Shown here: one piece after another, positions 59,790 through 64,000 of the stretch | Position numbering within the stretch: position 1 is the first letter of the stretch | How the letters are laid out: the number at the start of each line of letters is the position of its first letter | Assembly (NCBI GenBank): GCA_017654935.2 | Contig: CM065706.1 | Location: 13,172,174 to 13,236,173 of the forward strand | DNA from: Phymorhynchus buccinoides | Taxonomy: Eukaryota; Mollusca; Gastropoda; Neogastropoda; Raphitomidae | Direction of reading: 5' to 3' | Length of the DNA stretch: 64,000 bases | Position numbers and translations under genes: made by a program | Notes under the pieces: generated by a model | What the model was told of the DNA's origin: nothing | The model's database searches: none | What the model saw: the letters and a program-made list of their open reading frames with translations, nothing else

Positions 59790-60055
59790 AAACTCAAAAT
59801 CTCCATCGATGAAAGACCTCTGGAAGTGATGGGGCGGGGTGACCTGTTTCGGCACAGGCTGTTGCTGCTGCTTCTGTTGTTGCTGCTGCTGCTGCTGTTG
59901 TTGCTGCTGAACAGCAGAAGGCTGTTGGTTAGCCGTTGACATGGGCTGCCCGGCCTTGTTGGACATGCGCGCCTTCTCCTCTTGCTCTTTCTTCTCGAAG
60001 TGGTCCAGGTAGGCGGGCCGGTATTTCTCTTTTCCACCCGTGGCTGTGCTGTGAC
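59790..60055 (-). CDS. STK3/4 (hippo): STK3/STK4 kinase, polyglutamine linker exon
   Basis: Next exon of the same gene. The acceptor ttctgtcag ends at 60056 and the donor TTT|GTGAGT follows 59790. The 266 bp are two bases completing an Arg codon plus 88 codons, ending in phase 0. The product continues MKR-HSTATGGKEKYRPAYLDHFEKK, a charged KEQEEKARMS stretch, a Q12-K-Q4 tract (codons at 59859-59909, mixed CAG/CAA), then PPHHFQRSFIDGDFEF. The YLDHFEKK and DGDFEF blocks correspond to the segment just before the SARAH domain in vertebrate MST kinases. The poly-Gln tract is absent from the vertebrate proteins as I know them, so the linker is lengthened here. The 3.0-kb intron upstream holds a hAT-like element, a telomere-repeat fold-back and partial copies of the preceding exon. 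Confidence 0.93.
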
Positions 60056-60072
60056 CTGACAGAAATAAGAAA

Positions 60073-60706
60073 CAGGGTTCGTACAGATCTGTGTACAAAA
60101 AATTCCAGGACTTTTCCAGGACCAGTTTACTAAATTTCAAGGACTAAATCTGGCATACCAGTCAATACCGGTTTCGTTCCCGCCTGAGCTCCCCCCGCCT
60201 GTGTTGCTTGTACTTCTGGCCTTGACAATGGCATTTTACAGCACTCTCACCCATGCTGGCGATGTCAAAGTTCTTTTTGCATACTGTGCAATTAGCTTTC
60301 AGTTTTGAACCATGTGTTGACGGAGCTAACCAGCTCTGATATTCTTTTTTGCAGCCAAACATCGTTGAAAATGCAGTCTCCTTTACCGGAGAACGGAAGT
60401 ACGGTAAAGGGAAGTAACTTCAGCGGCAGACAACTCGCGCAAATGTCGTCTGCTATGATCGCGATATCGGTATGACCATGAAAGTTTTGGGGGGTTTTCA
60501 TTTGAATTTAGTTTTAACCTTCAATATTTTTTGTGGAGGACAGATTTTGACTGATGGATTGAGATTAAGGACGTGGTCAGACGATACTGAAAATTCCAGG
60601 AGTTTGGGGGCCTTTGCTGTTTTTCAAGCACTTTTCAAGCCCTGGAAAAGGCCATGTCAATTTTCCAGGACTTTTCAAAGGTTTCAAGGACCCTGTACGA
60701 ACCCTG
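60073..60706 (-). mobile_element. hAT-like DNA transposon remnant with zinc-finger ORF
   Basis: 634-bp element with perfect 14-bp terminal inverted repeats, CAGGGTTCGTACAG at 60073-60086 and its complement at 60693-60706. Both sides are flanked by AAGAAA (60067-60072 and 60707-60712), a 6-bp target duplication. CAGGG-type ends are typical of hAT elements; a 6-bp duplication is shorter than the usual 8 bp. It lies in the STK3/4 intron, 18 bp upstream of the acceptor side of the exon at 60055. Confidence 0.7.
60162..60362 (-). pseudogene. BED/C2H2-like zinc-finger fragment of the hAT-like element
   Basis: Open stretch starting MFGCKKEYQSWLAPS and continuing KANCTVCKKNFDIASMGESA, then CHCQGQKYKQH. 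The CxxC pair followed by an H/C-rich stretch after GESA(V/L)K is the layout of N-terminal zinc fingers of hAT-type transposases. No transposase catalytic domain follows; the element is an internal deletion derivative. Confidence 0.55.
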
Positions 60707-60834
60707 AAGAAAGAATTGTGACAGTGCATGGGAAAACAGACATAATGGAATGTTGGCATAAAGTGAAATTTTAATGTTTCATGGTGGAGCGAAGATTCCT
60801 TGTTAATACACAGAAAACCGAATTGAGTTATCGG

Positions 60835-61243
60835 TAAAGGTAAAGATGTGCCACCCCCCGTGCATTTCTCGGTTAATTGTATTTTTCCGTTTTTGCCTTT
60901 CTTACCATACATAAAGCTGTATTTTAGGAACATTTTTAGCTAATAACCTTTTTGGAATACTAACCCTAACCCTAACCCTAGCCCTAACCCTAACCCTACC
61001 CCCCACCCTATAAGACGGAAAAACGCAACGAACCACAACTGTGACAAATCGCGGTGTACTGCAGTACATAGTGGGGGGTAGGGTTAGGTTTAGGGGTAGG
61101 GTTAGGGTTAGTATTCCAAAAAGGTAATTAGCTAAAAATGTTCCTAAAATACAGCTTTATGTATGGTAAGAAAGGCAATAACGGAAAAATACAATTAACC
61201 GAGATAGGTAGGGGGGGTGGCACATCTTGACCTTTACCGAGTT
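60835..61243. mobile_element. Fold-back element with telomere-like repeats at its centre
   Basis: Arms of about 125 bp (GGTAAAGATGTGCCACCCCC and complement, CATTTCTCGGTTAATTG, TTGGAATACTAACCC and complement) flank (CCCTAA)n at 60961-60998 and (TTAGGG)n-like sequence at 61076-61112. An arm-only relative lies at 23735-23880 (mirror 37910-38050). Confidence 0.68.
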
Positions 61244-61872
61244 ATCTTATCTAGTTTTTATTTTATAATTATGTGAAATTTGGCATTCGAAATAGATCAT
61301 TTGCAGAAATTGGGCATAGAAGATACAACTTTGCCTCTTTGTTTCTATTGACTTGATTTAGAAAACGATCAAATAAAAATCATTCCAAATTGTCTTTCAT
61401 GTTGTGGATACTGGTAGAACACATACAAATAGACATACATATGCCCTACAGAGAAAATTGATATTCTGGGGGTTGTTGACTATTTTTGGCTTTTGCTAAA
61501 AACATTCTGAGCGACTTATGTAGGTTTTTCCCATGCACCATCACATTAATGAGAGGAGTTTTTGTCGATGGTTTTTGGTAACATCAAAAAGAAATGCGAC
61601 TGCTGAAAATCAATCAAAACACAGTGGAACCTCCCTATATTAACTCTTCTCGGTGGTAGATACCGCCACACCCCCCCCTCCCCCCCCCACACACACCCTG
61701 AAAATGGCAGAATTATTTTTAGACGGAAGTATTTCACGTGAATCAAATCATGACTCACGTGCCCACATCACATCGCATCCCCATACGATTTTATGCATGT
61801 GTGGCGCCGGCTTAAGACCTTCCCTAGTATTAACACTCCCTCTAAGAGAGAGAGAGGGGGGGGGGGGGGGGG

Positions 61873-61903
<31 letters not shown>

Positions 61904-61995
61904 GCTGATTTTTCAAGGTCTTAAGGCTTTGCCTAAAATCTTCATCCTTACAACATAACGTTTTTCAGTGTTCAGTGTTCTCTCTCTCCACTCTC
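61244..61995. other. STK3/4 intron, repeat debris
   Basis: AT-rich sequence, a family C MITE left end at 61623-61645 with partial continuation (GACCTTCCCTAGTATTAAC at 61815), G-runs at 61849-61907. No exon is seen. Confidence 0.5.
61849..61907. repeat. G-run and (GA)n tract in an STK3/4 intron
   Basis: Long G run, (AG)n, then another G run; potential G-quadruplex or mirror-repeat DNA. It lies next to a partial family C MITE end at 61623. Confidence 0.85.
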
Positions 61996-62051
61996 GTTTC
62001 ACAGCGCCATCATCCTCTTCCTCAGTTCTCAGAATCCTAATTGATGACCAT
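61996..62051 (-). pseudogene. Diverged partial copy 4 of the STK3/4 acidic linker exon
   Basis: Older copy of the same exon end. ATGGTCATCAATTAGG now has an in-frame TAG, the acidic codons are mutated, and the donor has become GAGAG instead of GTGAG. It borders directly on the TTAA-inserted element at 62056-62284. Confidence 0.65.
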
Positions 62052-62055
62052 TTAA

Positions 62056-62284
62056 CCCCTTGACTGCCAGAGAAAATTGAAGAAAAACATCATTGTACAA
62101 ATCATGCCATGAAAAAGACAACTGATAGAGCCAATCTGGCAAAATGGTCCGGGGATATTACTCTCCTGACTGTGTTAGAGCAAAACCCAGCATATCAGGG
62201 TTATTCCTCTTCATCTGATGACATCATCAGTGATGTCATCAATGATCAAGTCAGCATGCGGTACGTTATGCGGCAGTCAAGGGG
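62056..62284. mobile_element. TTAA-inserted MITE, family Q
   Basis: 229-bp element with inverted ends CCCCTTGACTGCC, flanked by TTAA at 62052-62055 and 62285-62288. The flanks (gatgaccat on the left, cccatgatcttag on the right) joined through one TTAA match the junctions at 62668, 62824 and 62968, which are empty paralogous sites. Related copies: 20154-20357 and 41321-41525. Confidence 0.8.
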
Positions 62285-62604
62285 TTAACCCATGATCTTA
62301 GTTTCTCTCTCCCTCTTTCTGCGTTTATATTTAGCCTTCAAAAGACAACAGTCAGTGAATAACGAACAAAAACTTGATGATTTTCCCTCTGTGGTTTTGT
62401 GAAAAATTGTTAGTTTAATCACCGATGCAGTATTCATATTGAAAATATTGTGCATCTGCACAGTAACTATAACTGTCTGTTTTCCTTGTGCCACAGTATA
62501 CCGAATCTGCTGTGCATTATGCTCTTTCAGATGGGGCAATGGCCTTATTAAATAAACATTTTTGAATTTCATTTTTCTCCTCCCCCTCCCCTCTGTCCAC
62601 TCAC

Positions 62605-62671
62605 GTTTCATGGTGCCATCAGCCTCTTCCTCCTCCTCCTCATCATCATCAGAGTCCTGGTTGATGACCAT
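62605..62671 (-). pseudogene. Partial copy 3 of the STK3/4 acidic linker exon
   Basis: 67-bp copy encoding MVINQDSDDD, Glu repeats, ADGTMKR and ending at an intact GTGAGT donor. It contains Asp-rich codons (GATGATGAT) not seen in the neighbouring copies, so it is not a simple assembly stutter. No acceptor is seen; TAA precedes the ATG. Confidence 0.8.
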
Positions 62672-62769
62672 TTAACCCACAATCTTAGTTTCTCTCTCTC
62701 TCTCTCTCTGTCTGTCTCATTCTCTCTCTCTCTCTCTGTCTGTCTCTCCCCTCCCCTCTGTCCACTCAC

Positions 62770-62827
62770 GTTTCATGGTGCCATCCTCCTCCTCCTCCTC
62801 CTCCTCAGAGTCCTGGTTGATGACCAT
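62770..62827 (-). pseudogene. Partial copy 2 of the STK3/4 acidic linker exon
   Basis: Same structure as the copy at 62914: ATGGTCATCAAC start, a Glu-rich stretch of GAG codons, GGCACCATGAAAC and donor GTGAGT, preceded by the stop TAA. It is 58 bp long, so the frame to the donor is again preserved. Copies are spaced about 144-165 bp apart. Confidence 0.8.
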
Positions 62828-62913
62828 TTAACCCACAATCTTAGTCTCTCTCTCATTCTCTGTCACTTTCTCTCTCTCTCTGTCTGTCTCTCCCCTCCCC
62901 TCTGTCCACTCAC

Positions 62914-62971
62914 GTTTCATGGTGCCATCCTCCTCCTCCTCCTCCTCATCAGAGTCCTGGTTGATGACCAT
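62914..62971 (-). pseudogene. Partial copy 1 of the STK3/4 acidic linker exon
   Basis: 58-bp repeat of the 3' half of the exon at 63076-63225: ATGGTCATCAACCAGG, acidic codons, GGCACCATGAAAC and an intact GTGAGT donor. The upstream half and acceptor are missing, replaced by TTAA directly before the ATG and then a CT/GA-rich tract. The phase from ATG to donor equals that of the true exon. It lies downstream of the real donor, within the intron. Confidence 0.8.
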
Positions 62972-62986
62972 TTAACCCACAATCTT

Positions 62987-63033
<47 letters not shown>

Positions 63034-63075
63034 TTCTCTCTCTGTCTGTCTCTCCCCTCCCCTCTGTCCACTCAC

Positions 63076-63225
63076 GTTTCATGGTGCCATCATCCTCTTC
63101 TTCCTCCTCCTCCTCCTCTTCCTCATCAGAGTCCTGGTTGATGACCATGGTGCCCAGTTCTGACTGCAAGGTGCTGGCTGCGCTGTTCACCACCAGGGTA
63201 CCATCGCTCTCTGGTACCAAAGTAC
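63076..63225 (-). CDS. STK3/4 (hippo): STK3/STK4 (MST/Hippo) kinase, regulatory linker exon
   Basis: Internal exon of the Hippo-pathway Ste20 kinase MST1/2, a cytoplasmic Ser/Thr kinase that phosphorylates LATS and MOB1. The minus strand shows a pyrimidine-rich acceptor ending tttttgcag at 63226 and a donor AAAC|GTGAGT at 63076. The 150-bp exon is open and encodes GTLVPESDGTLVVNS, then SELGTMVINQDSD, a run of about ten Glu, and DDGTMKR. Vertebrate MST1/2 have the same GTMVI..acidic..DGTMKR arrangement. In that family the Thr-Met sites of the linker are autophosphorylated and recruit MOB1 and SLMAP; two TM sites are visible here. The reading phase (one base carried into the next exon, AAA C|GT) matches the exon at 60055. 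The kinase domain is not in this window and should lie to the right of 64000. Identification is firm; STK3 versus STK4 cannot be decided because invertebrates usually have one gene. Confidence 0.93.
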
Positions 63226-63242
63226 CTGCAAAAACGCATACA

Positions 63243-63470
63243 CATATTAGACAATAGTCGAAAGACGTCACTTCACATGAACAATGGAAAACTCAATATT
63301 TCAGGTAAAATGACGTCACTTTTTCCCATTTAGCTTCACCATCGCGTCTTATCTTCGCAAATTGTTGTCTGACAGCTTTGCTAGATGACGCACATTGCCT
63401 TGATCAACTGCTAAGCTTAACACCTCAAAGTTGAGCAACTTTGACCTACAATTTCCGGACAGCGATTTGT
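63243..63470. repeat. Dispersed repeat shared with the intergenic block
   Basis: AAAGACGTCACTTCACATGA, ATGGAAAACTCAATAT and GCAAATTGTTGT occur in the same order at 11385-11610 (complement) and 50690-50890. It is followed at 63485-63690 by pieces of the insert seen in the family C MITE at 3581. Confidence 0.6.
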
Positions 63471-63789
63471 ACTGTGTTTATTGGCCACTGCAAAGAACAC
63501 CCTTGGTGGGTGGGGGAAGATGGTTCAGTACTGACCAAACAAGGGAATAACTCTCACCAATAACCCTATTTGAGGCCACTTAATTGCTGCCTTTTGCAAG
63601 AGTGAATGCCCTATTGGATACTGATCAACAAGGGCTTAACTCTTGCCGTCAAGGGCGTTAATAACCCTAGTTGCAGTGGTCAATAGGGTAATTGCAGCCC
63701 TTTATACAAATGATTTTCTTTTTCAAAGGTTGGTGTTAGCCTACAGAAGAGGCCAAATAGTAAAGTGAACGCTGTACAATTAATAGAGT

Positions 63790-63880
63790 TGAGAACCGGT
63801 CAAAAATCCGAACCGGTTTCATACCAGTTTTCTTTCTGCGAACCGGTTTTACCTAACCGGTTTTATTAACCAGTACTTGC
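63790..63880. repeat. AACCGGTT-rich cluster
   Basis: Six ACCGGTT/AACCGGT motifs in about 90 bp (GAACCGGTTT, TAACCGGTTT and others). Could be the remnant of a transposon end; function unknown. Confidence 0.5.
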
Positions 63881-64000
63881 ATCACTGGCTTCACCTATGC
63901 AAACACATATTTATTTATCAGAATATTCACACACACACACACGCACGTGCACGCGCCCCCCACCCCACCCCCACCCACACACACACAATAAAGAAACTTA

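Larger units (their letters stand above)
62588..63160 (-). repeat. Tandem array of exon-end units in an STK3/4 intron
   Basis: Units of about 144-165 bp, each made of the 3' half of the acidic linker exon, its donor, a GGACAGAGGGGAGG segment and a long CT/GA simple repeat. Three partial units plus the true exon fall in this span, and a fourth, diverged unit lies at 61985-62052. The junction TTAACCCACAATCTTAG is shared by all the good copies. CT repeats fill 62690-62750, 62845-62900 and 62987-63055. Confidence 0.8.

Noticed and set aside
61653..61958. 101-codon frame with proline and glycine runs
   Set aside because: Translation of C- and G-runs and GA repeats in an intron.

Overview
This is a eukaryotic, almost certainly molluscan (probably gastropod) nuclear window. 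The evidence is split genes with canonical splice sites, a dense load of MITEs and SINEs, two tRNA-headed SINEs of a type known from molluscs, long CA/GT microsatellites and interstitial TTAGGG repeats. Only two protein-coding genes are recognisable, and each is represented only by its 3' exons: a Hippo-pathway MST kinase (STK3/STK4, Drosophila hippo) and a peroxisomal acyl-CoA oxidase (ACOX1/2-like). Both end inside the window and point towards each other. About 21.5 kb of repeat-rich DNA separates them, with no other gene I can support.

The large-scale layout is a nested set of inverted duplications. Block A (1-4802) is followed head-to-head by its reverse complement A' (4803-9803). Block B (9804-27755) is followed by unpaired ACOX sequence (27756-33500) and a 500-N gap (33501-34000). 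B' (34001-52475) is the reverse complement of B, and A'' (52476-57245) continues it as a direct copy of A. Unique STK3/4 sequence fills 57246-64000. Read as alleles, the left contig (4803-33500) and the right contig (34001-64000) are two inverted versions of one tail-to-tail STK3/4-ACOX locus, and block A is an extra fold-back of the left contig. The arms are not identical. A 601-bp hAT-like element is present in B' and cleanly absent from B, with a 6-bp target duplication, so the arms look like different haplotypes or true paralogues rather than one read copied twice.

STK3/4 runs on the minus strand. The regulatory linker exon is at 63076-63225, a polyglutamine-bearing linker exon at 59790-60055 and the C-terminal SARAH exon at 55778-55936; two orphan copies of the SARAH exon lie at 3322-3480 and 6252-6410. 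The kinase domain lies beyond position 64000. Beside the linker exon is a tandem array of partial copies of that exon, each with the acidic tract and most with the splice donor. ACOX runs on the minus strand in the left contig: 33308-33448, a scrambled penultimate exon in 29428-30923, and the last exon at 27539-27628 ending in a PTS1-type ARL tripeptide. The last exon recurs on the plus strand at 34128-34217.

Most of the rest is short non-autonomous transposons. At least four families insert at TTAA, including a very common ~230-bp family whose ends read CCCTTTCACCGCC. A TA-inserting family has ends CAGTGGAACCTCCCTTATAA. hAT-like elements and a SINE with a (GAA)n tail also occur. Several insertions can be proved inside the window because filled and empty sites are both present.
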